Assembly: GCF_029350975.1 (NCBI RefSeq)
Contig: NZ_JARKMR010000002.1
Location: forward strand, 744,001-808,000
DNA: 64,000 nucleotides
Direction: 5' to 3'
Origin: Maribacter zhoushanensis
Lineage (GTDB): Bacteria > Bacteroidota > Bacteroidia > Flavobacteriales > Flavobacteriaceae
Within the stretch, counting starts at the first letter, position 1. Every line of letters begins with the position of its first letter. Below are positions 6,920 to 17,636 of this stretch, in pieces. The position numbers were made by a program, and so were the translations under genes. Below the pieces are notes generated by a model that saw only the letters and a program-made list of their open reading frames with translations, did no database searches and was not told where the DNA came from.

Positions 6920-9751
6920 ATGATTAATTTTGAAGAAAATATAGAAGTTAAGGGCGCTCGCGTTCATAACCTTAAAAATATTGATGTTACCATTCCCCGA
7001 GATAAACTGGTTGTAATAACCGGCTTGTCAGGTAGTGGAAAATCTTCTTTGGCTTTTGACACCATTTATGCAGAAGGCCAAAGACGTTATATAGAAACTT
7101 TTTCTGCGTATGCAAGACAGTTTCTAGGCGGTTTGGAACGCCCGGATGTTGACAAGATAGACGGCCTATCTCCTGTAATTGCCATAGAACAAAAGACCAC
7201 CTCCAAATCACCGAGATCTACGGTAGGTACCATCACAGAAATTTATGATTTTCTAAGATTGCTTTATGCCCGTGCCGCAGATGCACATAGTTACAATACA
7301 GGTGAAAAGATGGTAAGCTATAGCGATGAGCAAATTAAGGATTTGATCATTGAGTCTTACTTAGATAAAAAAATAAACATCCTAGCTCCGGTAATTAAAT
7401 CTAGAAAAGGTCATTACCGCGAACTTTTTGAACAAATTGCCAAACAGGGTTTTGTAAAAGTCAGGGTAGATGGTGAAGTAAAGGACATTGTTAAAGGGAT
7501 GAAAGTGGATCGTTATAAGACCCACGATATAGAAATTGTTATCGATCGATTAAAAGTTGCAGAAAGTGAAGACTTTCATAAGCGATTATCTGAAAGTATA
7601 AATACGGCCATGTATAGTGGCGATAATGTATTAATGGTACTTGAAGAAGGTACTGAGGTACCTAGATATTTTAGTAGAGACTTAATGTGCCCTACAACAG
7701 GTATCTCCTATCCTACTCCCGAGCCCAATACCTTTTCGTTTAACTCGCCAAAAGGCATGTGTCCCAATTGTAAAGGTTTAGGGCATGTTTATGAAGTGAA
7801 CGAGAAAAAAATATTCCCAAACAAAAAACTATCTATTAAAGGAGGTGGTATTGCACCTTTGGGCGACTATAAAAAATCATGGGCATTCAAGCAGATAGAA
7901 ACTATTGCAGAACGTTATAATTTTCAGATTACCGACCCTATAGAATCAATACCTAAAGAAGCTATTGAAATTCTATTGAATGGTGGCAAAGAAAGTTTTG
8001 AAGTAGATTCTAAATCTTTAGGTGTTAAGCGCACCTATAAAATTGATTACGAGGGTATTTCAAATTTTATAAAAAATCAGTTTGAAGAAGCTGCTTCAAC
8101 CTCTATTAAAAGGTGGGCTAAAGAATATATGGACAAAATTACTTGTCCGTCATGTACTGGGTTTCGTCTTAAAAAAGAATCGCTCTATTTCAAAATTGAA
8201 GACAAAAATATTGCTGAACTGGCAAATTTGGATATCGTTGAGCTAGCTGCATTTTTTAAAGGTCTAGATAAAAAAATTAGCGGAAACCAACTTAAGATAG
8301 CCGAAGAGATTATTAAAGAGATAAGTACTAGAATTCAGTTTCTATTAGATGTTGGGCTTGATTATTTATCCCTGAACAGAAGTTCAAAATCGCTCTCTGG
8401 TGGCGAGGCACAACGAATTAGGTTAGCAACACAGATTGGTTCGCAACTAGTAGGTGTTCTTTATATTTTAGATGAACCAAGTATTGGTTTACATCAACGT
8501 GATAACGAGCGCTTGATCAAGTCTTTAGAATCTCTTAGGGACATAGGTAACTCCGTGATTGTTGTGGAACACGACAAAGATATGATAGAGCGTGCGGACC
8601 ATGTTATTGATATTGGACCAAAAGCAGGTAAAAATGGAGGCGAGATTATATCTCAAGGTACACCAGAAGAATTAAAGAATGTTCATACCCTTACCGCCGA
8701 TTATATGACCGGTGTTAAGGAGATTGAAGTTCCAAAGAAAAGAAGACCTGGTAATGGCAAGGAAATTGTTTTATCTGGCTGTACGGGGAATAATTTAAAA
8801 AATATAACGGTCAAGTTTCCATTAGGAAAAATGATCGGAGTTACGGGAGTTTCTGGTAGTGGCAAATCGACATTGATCAACGAAACGCTTTACCCTATCA
8901 TGAATGCCCATTATTTCAATGGTGTCAAAAAGCCAATGCCGTATAAAAAAATTACGGGGCTTGAGCATATAGATAAGGTTATTGATATTAACCAATCGCC
9001 AATAGGTAGAACTCCAAGATCAAACCCGGCTACTTACACCGGTGTTTTTAGTGAAATACGTTCTTTGTTCGCCAAAACAACAGAAGCATCTATTAGAGGT
9101 TACAAACCTGGTAGATTTAGTTTTAACGTAAAAGGTGGTCGCTGTGAAACTTGCCAAGGTGGTGGTCTTCGGGTTATAGAAATGAACTTCTTACCAGATG
9201 TTTATGTGGAATGCGAAACCTGTAACGGTAAAAGATTTAACAGAGAAACATTAGAAATACGATATAAAGGCAAATCTATTTCAGATGTTTTAGAAATGAC
9301 CATTAACGAAGCGGTATCATTTTTTGAACTTATTCCTAAAATACATCGTAAGTTAAAAACCATACAAGATGTAGGTCTAGGTTATATATCACTTGGGCAG
9401 CAATCCACTACCCTTTCAGGTGGTGAAGCGCAACGTATTAAGTTGGCAACAGAGCTATCAAAAAGAGATACAGGTAATACGTTCTACATTTTAGATGAAC
9501 CTACAACCGGACTTCATTTTGAAGATATTAGGGTTTTGATGGAAGTTTTGAATAAATTAGCAGACAAAGGTAATACCGTGTTAGTTATTGAACATAATAT
9601 GGACGTAATTAAAATGGTAGATTATATAATTGACATTGGTTACGAAGGTGGGCGATCTGGCGGGCAATTAGTAGCAAAAGGAACTCCGGAACAAGTTGCC
9701 AAAGACAAGAAAAGCTACACCGCAAAGTTTTTAAAGAGAGAATTGAAATAA
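6920..9751 (+). CDS. uvrA: Excinuclease ABC subunit A
   Basis: DNA damage-recognition ATPase of nucleotide excision repair, acting with UvrB and UvrC. The product is 943 aa, the usual UvrA length. Two ABC modules are visible: Walker [15 protein letters not shown] near the N-terminus and [14 protein letters not shown] in the C-terminal half, with signatures [13 protein letters not shown] and [13 protein letters not shown]. Zinc-binding CxxC pairs are seen in [14 protein letters not shown] and in CETCQGG/CETCNGK. The frame is open back to a TTG at 6899, but that lies inside the promoter box, so the ATG at 6920 ([10 protein letters not shown]) is preferred. Confidence 0.97.
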   Translation: MINFEENIEVKGARVHNLKNIDVTIPRDKLVVITGLSGSGKSSLAFDTIYAEGQRRYIETFSAYARQFLGGLERPDVDKIDGLSPVIAIEQKTTSKSPRSTVGTITEIYDFLRLLYARAADAHSYNTGEKMVSYSDEQIKDLIIESYLDKKINILAPVIKSRKGHYRELFEQIAKQGFVKVRVDGEVKDIVKGMKVDRYKTHDIEIVIDRLKVAESEDFHKRLSESINTAMYSGDNVLMVLEEGTEVPRYFSRDLMCPTTGISYPTPEPNTFSFNSPKGMCPNCKGLGHVYEVNEKKIFPNKKLSIKGGGIAPLGDYKKSWAFKQIETIAERYNFQITDPIESIPKEAIEILLNGGKESFEVDSKSLGVKRTYKIDYEGISNFIKNQFEEAASTSIKRWAKEYMDKITCPSCTGFRLKKESLYFKIEDKNIAELANLDIVELAAFFKGLDKKISGNQLKIAEEIIKEISTRIQFLLDVGLDYLSLNRSSKSLSGGEAQRIRLATQIGSQLVGVLYILDEPSIGLHQRDNERLIKSLESLRDIGNSVIVVEHDKDMIERADHVIDIGPKAGKNGGEIISQGTPEELKNVHTLTADYMTGVKEIEVPKKRRPGNGKEIVLSGCTGNNLKNITVKFPLGKMIGVTGVSGSGKSTLINETLYPIMNAHYFNGVKKPMPYKKITGLEHIDKVIDINQSPIGRTPRSNPATYTGVFSEIRSLFAKTTEASIRGYKPGRFSFNVKGGRCETCQGGGLRVIEMNFLPDVYVECETCNGKRFNRETLEIRYKGKSISDVLEMTINEAVSFFELIPKIHRKLKTIQDVGLGYISLGQQSTTLSGGEAQRIKLATELSKRDTGNTFYILDEPTTGLHFEDIRVLMEVLNKLADKGNTVLVIEHNMDVIKMVDYIIDIGYEGGRSGGQLVAKGTPEQVAKDKKSYTAKFLKRELK

Positions 9752-9754
9752 CAA

Positions 9755-9770
9755 TTAGATATTTATCTAA
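9755..9770. other. 16-bp perfect inverted repeat between uvrA and the LOG gene
   Basis: TTAGATATTTATCTAA begins 3 nt after the uvrA stop and ends 19 nt before the next ATG. It has no GC-rich stem or T-tract, so it looks more like an operator than a terminator. No function is assigned. Confidence 0.4.
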
Positions 9771-9789
9771 AGAGTATATAAAATAAAGA

Positions 9790-10476
9790 ATGAGATCAGA
9801 GAAACATCACAAAGGCTGGAACGAAATAAAAACGAATGACTCTTGGGCCATTTTTAAAATAATGGGCGAATTCGTCAACGGTTTTGAGCGTATGAGTAAA
9901 ATAGGACCATGTGTGTCTATTTTTGGTTCAGCTAGAACAAAAGAAGAAGACCCGTACTACAAGCTAGCCGTATCTATAGCAAAATCTATCGCAGAAGCAG
10001 GTTACGGGGTTATAACCGGTGGTGGACCAGGTATAATGGAAGCAGGTAATAGAGGAGCAAATCTTGCCGGTGGCACATCTGTAGGTCTTAACATTGACTT
10101 ACCTTTTGAGCAACACGACAATCCGTACATTGACAATGACAAGAGTTTAGATTTTGACTACTTCTTCGTTAGAAAAGTAATGTTCGTAAAATACTCTCAA
10201 GGCTTTGTTGTAATGCCTGGTGGCTTTGGAACCTTAGATGAGCTTTTTGAAGCTATCACCCTAATCCAGACACATAAAATTGGAAAGTTCCCTATCATAT
10301 TAGTTGGTAGCGAATTCTGGACCGGACTTATGGATTGGATAAAAGGTACCATGCTAACAATGGGTACTATTAGCCCAGAAGATCTTAATCTTATTAAAAT
10401 AGTAGATACAGAAGAAGAGGTTGTTGAAATTATAGATTCATTTTACAAAGGACACAGCATGAGTCCTAATTTTTAA
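9790..10476 (+). CDS. LOG/TIGR00730 family Rossmann-fold protein
   Basis: 228-aa protein of the lysine-decarboxylase-like LOG group, whose studied members are phosphoribohydrolases releasing cytokinin-type bases or nucleobases from nucleoside monophosphates. The two signatures are clear: GGGPGIMEAGNRGA (nucleotide-binding loop) and VVMPGGFGTLDELFEAITLIQT (PGGxGTxxE catalytic motif). The natural bacterial substrate is uncertain. It starts 38 nt after uvrA and stops 8 nt before the next gene's TTG start, so it is probably transcribed together with the barrel protein. Confidence 0.88.
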   Translation: MRSEKHHKGWNEIKTNDSWAIFKIMGEFVNGFERMSKIGPCVSIFGSARTKEEDPYYKLAVSIAKSIAEAGYGVITGGGPGIMEAGNRGANLAGGTSVGLNIDLPFEQHDNPYIDNDKSLDFDYFFVRKVMFVKYSQGFVVMPGGFGTLDELFEAITLIQTHKIGKFPIILVGSEFWTGLMDWIKGTMLTMGTISPEDLNLIKIVDTEEEVVEIIDSFYKGHSMSPNF

Positions 10477-10484
10477 TTTAAGCC

Positions 10485-13334
10485 TTGACTAAACGATTAA
10501 AATTACTTTTCTATCTGTGCATAGTAACTTTTGTTACAAATGTAGCCAGTTCCTATGCACAGTATGAAACTGAGCTTACCGTTAGTTTAAACGAGTATAC
10601 CAAAGAATTGGATATTCGTCAAGAATTCACCTATTACAATAATTCTAATTACAACTTAGGTGTTATTTATTTTAATGACTGGGCCAATGCCTATTCAGAT
10701 AAAAACACAGGACTAGCAAAAAGGTTTGCCCAAGAATTTAAAAAATCGCTTCACCTTGCAAAAGCAGATGAACGTGGCAAAACAACTATAATTAGCGTTG
10801 TTGATGACGCTTATAATGGTCTTGAATGGAGCAGAACAGAAGGCAAAGACATATTAAAGGTCACCTTAGATGATGTACTAGCACCCAAAACATCAACAAA
10901 AATCTTCATAACCTATAAAGTAAAATTACCTCCTAACAAATACACACGCTACGGCTATGGCAGTAGAGGAGATTATTACTTAAAAGATTGGTATTTAACG
11001 CCAGCGGTATACGACGGTAAATGGCATCTATATTCAAATAAAAATCTTGAAGATCTTTATATGAACGAAACCAATACCACCATAAATTTTAAATATCCCG
11101 ATAGCTTATACCTAGCCTCTAATTTTGATGTTAAAACCGAATCAACCTTTCCTAATGGACAGTTTGCCCAATTGAAGGGAAACTTGCAGCGCGGTGGTGA
11201 AATCATTCTGAATACACAGAAAAATTTCCATACCCATAGAACGCCCTATATGACTTTTATGACCGACATTAGTGCTCCAAGGTACAGCCCGATCGGTCAA
11301 GGATTATCCATAAATAAAGTTGCCAACTTTATTCATAACAACTTAGGTGATTATCCGCATGAAAAAATTTTAGTAAGTGAGCTAGATTATAGCAAAGACC
11401 CACTCTACGGTATAAATCAACTTCCCTCGTTTATACGCCCCTACAAAGAACAGTTTCAGTTTGAAATGAAATTCTTAAAAACGGCAATCAATAGTATTTT
11501 AAGAGAAACCATGTTCTTAAATCCGCGTAAAGAACAGTGGTTAAATAGCGCTATAGCAAATTATCTAATGATTGCTTACGTAGAAAAATATTACCCAGAT
11601 CAAAAGTTAATGGGTAAGCTTTCTAAAATTTGGGGCTTTAGAAGTTTTGAATTGGCAAAAATGGATTTTAATGATCAGTATTCATTTCTTTACAATCTTA
11701 CTGCACGTAAAAACTTAGATCAAGCATTACAAACCTCTAACGATTCACTAATAAAATTCAACCAGAAAATCGCTAATAAATATAAGGCTGGTCTAGGGTT
11801 GGCCTATTTAGCAGATTACATTGGTCAAGAACATGTTGATCAAAGTATAAAGACCTTCTTTCAATACTATAAGCTAAACAATGTAAAGGTTGATGATTTT
11901 GAATCCATACTAAAACGATCTACAGAGCAAGATATCAATTGGTTTTTTAGAGACTATGTTTCTACCGATCGTAAAATTGATTTTAAAATAAAAAAAGTAA
12001 AGAAAGAAACAGATTCACTTCAGGTTACCATTAAAAATAAAGAAGGTACCAACGTACCAATTTCAGTTTTTGGGCTTAAGAAAGATTCTGTAGTTTCTGA
12101 ATATTGGTTTAAGGATATTGAGCTAGAAGAAACCTTTACTATTCCAAATAATCAAGAAGATAGGTTGGTACTTAACTATGACCAAAAAATACCAGAATTC
12201 AACCAACGTGACAATTGGAAATCGCTAAAAGGTTTTCTATCAAGTAATAAAAAATTAAAGTTTACCTTTTTTAAAGATGCTGAAAACCCATACTACAATC
12301 AGGTTTTCTATGTTCCTGTATTGAGCTTCAATGTTTATGATGGATGGACTCCGGGTATGCGATTATATAACAAAACCCTCTTAGAAAGACCTTTTGTTTA
12401 TGACTTCTCCCCTTCCTATTCATTTAAAGAGAAAGCTTTTGTAGGCTCAGGAAAATTCAGTTATAGAAAGTACTTAAGTAAAAGTGGATTGTATGTTGCC
12501 CAATATAACATTGGTGCAGGCACCTCTCACTTCAATGAAAATTCTAGATATTCATCTATTACACCATCTGTAAGTTTTGGCTTTAGACCAGCAGATTTAT
12601 TATCGAACAAAAGGGAATTCCTCTCTTTTAGATATGTAAACATTTTTAGAGATTTTGACCCAACACTTTTAAGTTTGGCCAACGATCCAGAAAATCCAGA
12701 TTACAGTGTATTCAATGCACGCTATTCTAGTAGAAACAATGGTATATTGGATTATAATTCTTGGTTTGCAGATTTTCAACTAGCAGGTAATTTCAGTAAG
12801 CTATCTTTTGAGTATGAGTACAGAAAGCTATTCGAGAACAACAGACAGTTAAATCTAAGGTTTTTTGCCGGTAAATTTCTTAGTAATAAAACACAGACAG
12901 ATTTCTTCAGTTTTGCATTAGATAGACCAACCGATTATCTTTTTGATTATGGCTATTTAGGTCGTTCAGAAGATTCAGGCATTTATAGTCAACAAATTAT
13001 TATTGCCGAAGGCGGATTTAAATCTTTTTTAGATCAACGCTACAGATTTTCAAATGATTGGATGGCTACTGTTAACGGTAGTTTCAATATTTGGAAATGG
13101 ATTGAGTTATATGGTGATGCCGGATTGGTAAAAAACAAAGGAATAGATGGCAAGTTTGTTTACGATTCTGGAGTACGTTTAAATCTTGTAACAGATTACT
13201 TTGAACTTTACCTTCCTTTACACTCAAATAATGGCTGGGAAGTTTCTCAACCTAGCTACGGTGAAAAAATTAGATTTATTATAACCGTAAGTCCAAAAAC
13301 CCTAACAGGACTATTCACAAGAAAATGGTTTTAA
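10485..13334 (+). CDS. M1-like pseudo-peptidase fused to an outer-membrane beta-barrel
   Basis: 949-aa secreted protein. An N-terminal signal peptide (RLKLLFYLCIVTFVTNVASS, cleavage near SYA-QYE) is followed by a region of about 500 residues resembling M1/gluzincin aminopeptidases, then about 370 residues of alternating aromatic strands ending in KWF, typical of an outer-membrane barrel. Aligned on QWLNSAIANY (M1 consensus xWLxEGxAxY), the zinc motif HExxH is replaced by KTAIN and the third ligand Glu by Ser, so the peptidase part is predicted inactive. An in-frame TAA lies just upstream, making the TTG at 10485 the only start that keeps the signal peptide. Role unknown; it may bind peptides or serve in envelope assembly. 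Confidence 0.72.
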   Translation: MTKRLKLLFYLCIVTFVTNVASSYAQYETELTVSLNEYTKELDIRQEFTYYNNSNYNLGVIYFNDWANAYSDKNTGLAKRFAQEFKKSLHLAKADERGKTTIISVVDDAYNGLEWSRTEGKDILKVTLDDVLAPKTSTKIFITYKVKLPPNKYTRYGYGSRGDYYLKDWYLTPAVYDGKWHLYSNKNLEDLYMNETNTTINFKYPDSLYLASNFDVKTESTFPNGQFAQLKGNLQRGGEIILNTQKNFHTHRTPYMTFMTDISAPRYSPIGQGLSINKVANFIHNNLGDYPHEKILVSELDYSKDPLYGINQLPSFIRPYKEQFQFEMKFLKTAINSILRETMFLNPRKEQWLNSAIANYLMIAYVEKYYPDQKLMGKLSKIWGFRSFELAKMDFNDQYSFLYNLTARKNLDQALQTSNDSLIKFNQKIANKYKAGLGLAYLADYIGQEHVDQSIKTFFQYYKLNNVKVDDFESILKRSTEQDINWFFRDYVSTDRKIDFKIKKVKKETDSLQVTIKNKEGTNVPISVFGLKKDSVVSEYWFKDIELEETFTIPNNQEDRLVLNYDQKIPEFNQRDNWKSLKGFLSSNKKLKFTFFKDAENPYYNQVFYVPVLSFNVYDGWTPGMRLYNKTLLERPFVYDFSPSYSFKEKAFVGSGKFSYRKYLSKSGLYVAQYNIGAGTSHFNENSRYSSITPSVSFGFRPADLLSNKREFLSFRYVNIFRDFDPTLLSLANDPENPDYSVFNARYSSRNNGILDYNSWFADFQLAGNFSKLSFEYEYRKLFENNRQLNLRFFAGKFLSNKTQTDFFSFALDRPTDYLFDYGYLGRSEDSGIYSQQIIIAEGGFKSFLDQRYRFSNDWMATVNGSFNIWKWIELYGDAGLVKNKGIDGKFVYDSGVRLNLVTDYFELYLPLHSNNGWEVSQPSYGEKIRFIITVSPKTLTGLFTRKWF

Positions 13335-13340
13335 ACTAAG

Positions 13341-13366
13341 AAATTCTAATACGGTCAGTAGAATTT
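13341..13366 (+). terminator. Weak hairpin after the barrel gene
   Basis: Stem AAATTCTA / TAGAATTT with a 10-nt loop begins 6 nt after the stop. It is AT-rich and has no clean T-run, so termination strength is doubtful. Confidence 0.35.
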
Positions 13367-13465
13367 TAAGCTTAAATTAAGATATTTTCAAAATAATATC
13401 ACTTTTATTGAAAAATATGGAATAAATTAACTGACTACAGCGTTGCTAAAAAGTACTTGATTCGG

Positions 13466-13473
13466 TAATTTTG
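13466..13473 (+). promoter_or_regulatory. -7 box TAATTTTG of the E1 dehydrogenase promoter
   Basis: Perfect TAnnTTTG match with an upstream TTG at 13443-13445 (20-nt spacer), the expected -33/-7 layout. It lies 18 nt before the ATG. Confidence 0.6.
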
Positions 13474-13491
13474 TAAAAACACGTTTAATAC

Positions 13492-15903
13492 ATGGATGTT
13501 TCTTCTAAAACCAGTAATGATATTTCTTTTGAAGATTTCAAAGAACAAATTATCAATGACTATGAAGTCGCTTTTTTAAGCAGAACTTGTAGCTTATTGG
13601 GAAGAAAGGAAGTGCTTACGGGCAAAGCCAAATTCGGCATCTTTGGTGACGGTAAAGAGTTACCTCAGTTAGCCATGGCACGTTCATTTAAAAATGGCGA
13701 TTTTAGAAGTGGCTATTATAGAGACCAGACATTCATGATGGCTTTAGGTCTATTACAGCCAAAAGAATTCTTCCATGCCCTTTACGCAACCACAGACATA
13801 GAAAAAGAACCTATGAGTGCCGGTAGGCAAATGGGTGGTCACTTTTTAACGCATAGTTTAAATGCAGATGGAAGTTGGAAAGATTTAACCAAACAAAAAA
13901 ATAGTAGCGGAGACATTTCATGTACCGCAGGGCAAATGCCTAGACTTTTAGGTCTTGCACAAGCGTCTAAAGTTTACAGAAACCAAGAAGGTCTTGACAG
14001 CGCTAAATTTTCGGTAAACGGAAACGAGATTGCTTGGGGCACCATTGGTAACGCCAGTACTAGCGAAGGCATGTTCTTTGAGACTATAAATGCTGCAGGT
14101 GTTCTACAGGTACCTATGGTTATTAGCATTTGGGATGATGAATACGGTATTTCTGTACCGGCAAAATTTCACACTACCAAAGAAAATATTTCAGAAATCT
14201 TATCTGGTTTTCAAAGAACTGAAAAAGAAAAAGGATATGAAATCTTAAGAGTAAACGGTTGGGACTACACGGCTTTAATGCATGCTTATGAAAATGCTGC
14301 AGATATAGCAAGACAGGAACATGTACCGGTAATTATTCATGTAAATGAATTAACACAACCTCAAGGTCATTCTACGTCTGGATCTCATGAACGTTACAAA
14401 GACAACGAAAGATTAGAATGGGAACGTGACCATGACTGCAATAAACGTTTTAAAGAGTGGATTTTAGAATCTGGCATTGCTACTTCAGAAGAATTAGAAT
14501 CTATTGAAAAGAGAATTAAACGTTCGGTAAGAGAAGCAAAAAAGCAAGCTTGGGACGAGTATTTGAAAGATAATCTATCAGAGAAGTCAGTATTATTAAA
14601 TTTGATAGAAAAAGCAGCTGCTAAAAGTCCGAACAAGAATTTTCTCAATAAACTAAAAAATGATTTAATAGCCACTGAAGAACCCCTTCGAAAAGACTTG
14701 GCAATTTCGGCTAGAAAATCTTTACGTTATTTACTAGGAGAACATACACAAGAAAAGCAAAATCTAATTAACTGGACAGCTACTTTTCTTGAAGAAACCC
14801 AACATAAATACAGCTCTCATTTATATAGTGAGAATGATAATAAAGCCACAAACGTTACTGGTATTACGCCAGAGTACAACGAAGACAACGAACTTGTAGA
14901 TGGTAGAGTTATACTTAGAGACAATTTTGACAAGCTATTTGAAAAATATCCAAACACCTTAATTTTTGGAGAAGACACAGGCGCCATTGGTGATGTTAAC
15001 CAAGGTCTTGAAGGTATGCAGGAGAAATACGGTAAAACACGTGTAGCAGATACCGGTATTCGTGAAACTACCATTATTGGTCAAGGTATTGGCATGGCAT
15101 TAAGAGGTCTTAGACCAATTGCCGAAATTCAATATTTAGATTATATATTTTATGCTTTATCCACACTTACAGATGATTTGGCAACTTTACTATACAGAAC
15201 TGCCGGCAAGCAAAAAGCGCCGTTAATTATTAGAACAAGAGGTCACAGACTAGAAGGTATATGGCATTCTGGATCTGAAATGGGCGGATTGATACACTTG
15301 CTTAGAGGTATGTACATTTTAGCCCCTAGAAATATGACCCAGGCAGCAGGTTTTTACAACACACTATTAAAAAGTGACGAGCCTGCATTGGTCATAGAAA
15401 GCTTAAATGGATATCGATTAAAAGAAAAGAAACCAAAAAATCTTGGTGAATTCTGTACACCGATCGGTAAGGTTGAAAAGATGAAAGAAGGTAGTGACAT
15501 TACATTAGTGTCTTATGGCTCTACCCTACGTATAGTAGAAAAAGCTGCTAAAGAATTAATTGAAGTAGGTATTGATGCCGAAGTGATAGATGCACAAACC
15601 TTATTACCTTTCGATATTGAAATGGAAGTACTGGAAAGTGTAAAGAAAACGAACCGATTACTGGTTATAGATGAAGATGTACCTGGCGGATGTTCTGCAT
15701 ATCTTCTAAATGAAATCATAGAAAAACAAGGTGCTTTTCAATATTTAGATAGTGCTCCACAAACTTTAAGTGCCAAAGCGCACAGACCCGCTTATGGAAC
15801 TGATGGTGATTACTTTTCAAAACCTAATAGAGAGGATATTTTTGAAAAGGTATATGCAATTATGCACGAAGTAAAACCAAATGATTATCCTAAATTAAGA
15901 TAG
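13492..15903 (+). CDS. 2-oxoacid dehydrogenase E1, fused alpha and beta subunits
   Basis: 803-aa thiamine-diphosphate enzyme that decarboxylates a 2-oxoacid and acylates the lipoyl E2 of a dehydrogenase complex. Residues about 1-400 are the alpha-type part: MSAGRQMGGHF, then the ThDP/Mg region GTIGNASTSEGMFFETINAA. Residues about 465-800 are the beta-type part: LIFGEDTGAIGDVNQGLEGM, GMALRGLRPIAEIQYLDY and the transketolase C-domain. Such fusions are common in Flavobacteriia and are usually annotated as branched-chain 2-oxoacid E1. Pyruvate as substrate cannot be excluded. E2 and E3 are not in the window. The gene is monocistronic, with its own promoter and a terminator 22 nt after the stop. 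Confidence 0.88.
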   Translation: MDVSSKTSNDISFEDFKEQIINDYEVAFLSRTCSLLGRKEVLTGKAKFGIFGDGKELPQLAMARSFKNGDFRSGYYRDQTFMMALGLLQPKEFFHALYATTDIEKEPMSAGRQMGGHFLTHSLNADGSWKDLTKQKNSSGDISCTAGQMPRLLGLAQASKVYRNQEGLDSAKFSVNGNEIAWGTIGNASTSEGMFFETINAAGVLQVPMVISIWDDEYGISVPAKFHTTKENISEILSGFQRTEKEKGYEILRVNGWDYTALMHAYENAADIARQEHVPVIIHVNELTQPQGHSTSGSHERYKDNERLEWERDHDCNKRFKEWILESGIATSEELESIEKRIKRSVREAKKQAWDEYLKDNLSEKSVLLNLIEKAAAKSPNKNFLNKLKNDLIATEEPLRKDLAISARKSLRYLLGEHTQEKQNLINWTATFLEETQHKYSSHLYSENDNKATNVTGITPEYNEDNELVDGRVILRDNFDKLFEKYPNTLIFGEDTGAIGDVNQGLEGMQEKYGKTRVADTGIRETTIIGQGIGMALRGLRPIAEIQYLDYIFYALSTLTDDLATLLYRTAGKQKAPLIIRTRGHRLEGIWHSGSEMGGLIHLLRGMYILAPRNMTQAAGFYNTLLKSDEPALVIESLNGYRLKEKKPKNLGEFCTPIGKVEKMKEGSDITLVSYGSTLRIVEKAAKELIEVGIDAEVIDAQTLLPFDIEMEVLESVKKTNRLLVIDEDVPGGCSAYLLNEIIEKQGAFQYLDSAPQTLSAKAHRPAYGTDGDYFSKPNREDIFEKVYAIMHEVKPNDYPKLR

Positions 15904-15925
15904 GTAAAACACAACATTTAAGTAA

Positions 15926-15955
15926 GAAAAATCCCATGTAAATTGGGGTTTTTTT
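15926..15955 (+). terminator. Rho-independent terminator of the E1 gene
   Basis: Stem AAAATCCCA / TTGGGGTTTT with a short loop and a run of seven T residues. Confidence 0.7.
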
Positions 15956-16141
15956 ATGCCTTAGAAAACTGCTCAAAAAAACGAAACATTTTTAATTTTT
16001 AATCGTCTTTCTTTAACTACCTGAAAACTAAGTAACATCTAAATTTTATAAAAAGAAAAACCAATATTAACGGGCACAACATTTGTTATATTTCAGAAAA
16101 ACAAAAAAAAATCAATACTTTTAAAGTAAATATTTTCTAAA

Positions 16142-16519
16142 ATGAAAAACACTATATTAAAAGATATCGGCTTAGCTTTTTTTAGAATAGCAATTTCAGC
16201 TATGATGTTGACCCATGGTCTTCCAAAGTTTCAAAAACTGATTGCTGGAGATTTTCAATTTGCCGACCCTTTTGGTATTGGGGAAGCCCCATCTTTATTT
16301 TTAGCGGTTATAGGTGAATTCATTTGTCCTATTTTAATAATCATTGGTTTTAAATCGCGTTTAGCAGCAATACCATCAGTAATCACTATGGCAGTTGCAG
16401 CATTTGTTGCTCATGGTGCCGATGATTTTAGTACAAAAGAAAAAGCATTGTTTTACTTAGTAGCTTTTATCACTATTTCATTGGTAGGACCAGGTAAATT
16501 TGGAATAGATAAAAACTAA
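16142..16519 (+). CDS. DoxX family membrane protein
   Basis: 125-aa inner-membrane protein with four predicted transmembrane helices. The first helix region (LAFFRIAISAMMLTHGLPKFQKL) carries the DoxX-type R-x10-HGxxK pattern, and GxxxPxLLIIGxxxR follows as FICPILIIIGFKSRLAA. DoxX proteins are associated with redox or sulfur metabolism, but a specific reaction cannot be read here. The gene stands alone, convergent with holA. A 238-bp gap precedes it; I see there only the E1 terminator and a near-consensus -7 box (TATATTTC near 16088). Confidence 0.85.
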   Translation: MKNTILKDIGLAFFRIAISAMMLTHGLPKFQKLIAGDFQFADPFGIGEAPSLFLAVIGEFICPILIIIGFKSRLAAIPSVITMAVAAFVAHGADDFSTKEKALFYLVAFITISLVGPGKFGIDKN

Positions 16520-16608
16520 ATAAATGCAAGTCCGCTAAGTATTAAAAACTATAACTAATAGTTTCAAGCAAACATCAAAGCATTTGAATTACGATTACTT
16601 AGCAATAG

Positions 16609-17610
16609 CTAAACAATTTTATAAAGTAGTTCTTTTAAAAGATCTGCTTCTTTCATTGGTGTAGCCCCTACTCCTTTTCCTTTTAAATCCATTTCACGTA
16701 AACTAGAGATAATTCCGCTTACTTTCTTCATTGGATAGTTTCTTGCAGCAGTTTGAATTTCTTTTACAAAATAAGGGTTTATACGCAATGCACTAGCTAC
16801 ATTTTTTGGTGAATGATCCGTTAGCCCATGATACTGCAATAACTGCGTAAAAAATGAATGCAGTAAGGTAATTGTCAGTATAAACGGATTGTCTTTTGGG
16901 TTCTGGGCAAAATAATTAATAATTTTAGTAGCCTTCACGATATCCCTATCACCTATAGCTCTTTTCAACTCAAAATTATTGTAATCTTTACTTATACCAA
17001 TATGTTCTTCTATATGCTGTGGATTTATCTCGGTCTGTTTTGGCAAAACTAATTTTAGCTTATCAAGCTCCTTACTAATTTTACCTAAATCCGTTCCTAA
17101 GTATTCTACCAACAACAGAGCGGCTTTATGAGAAATGGTATAACCGCGGCTTACCAAATGCTTTCTTAGCCAATCACTGACTTGGTTCTCATATAGTTTC
17201 TTACTTTCAAAAACTACACCGTTCTTTTTGATAATTTTATGTAGCTTCTTACGCTTATCAAGCTTCTTATACTTATAGCAAATAACAAGTACAGTAGATT
17301 GTTGCGGATTTTCTGCGTACGAACATAGATTTTCTATAGTACGTGATAAGTGCTGCGCCTCTTTAACAATTACCACCTGCTTTTCTGCCATCATGGGGTA
17401 ACGTTTGGCATTACCAACGATATCCTCAATAGATACATCTCTACCATACAACACCATTTGGTTGAAACCCTTTTCTTCTTCGGTCAACACATTGGCACTT
17501 ATAAAATCTGATATTTTATCAATAAAATAAGCTTCTTCCCCATACAGGAAATAAATAGGACTTATCTGTCCTTTCTTAATTGCATTGACTATTTGTACAG
17601 CTTCATCCAT
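16609..17610 (-). CDS. holA: DNA polymerase III subunit delta
   Basis: 333-aa clamp-loader subunit that opens the beta clamp. The start region (AIKKGQISPIYFLYGEEAYFIDKISDFI) is the typical delta N-terminus, followed by the AAA+-like fold lacking a Walker A and a helical C-terminal collar (FELKRAIGDRDIVKATKIINYF and HSFFTQLLQYHGL). Length is normal for the family. It diverges from the PD-(D/E)XK-like gene with only 26 bp between start codons, so the two promoters must overlap the coding ends; this pairing is, to my knowledge, common in Bacteroidota. Confidence 0.93.
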   Translation of the reverse strand: MDEAVQIVNAIKKGQISPIYFLYGEEAYFIDKISDFISANVLTEEEKGFNQMVLYGRDVSIEDIVGNAKRYPMMAEKQVVIVKEAQHLSRTIENLCSYAENPQQSTVLVICYKYKKLDKRKKLHKIIKKNGVVFESKKLYENQVSDWLRKHLVSRGYTISHKAALLLVEYLGTDLGKISKELDKLKLVLPKQTEINPQHIEEHIGISKDYNNFELKRAIGDRDIVKATKIINYFAQNPKDNPFILTITLLHSFFTQLLQYHGLTDHSPKNVASALRINPYFVKEIQTAARNYPMKKVSGIISSLREMDLKGKGVGATPMKEADLLKELLYKIV

Positions 17611-17636
17611 TCAGAAAAAATCATCAACTTTGTATA

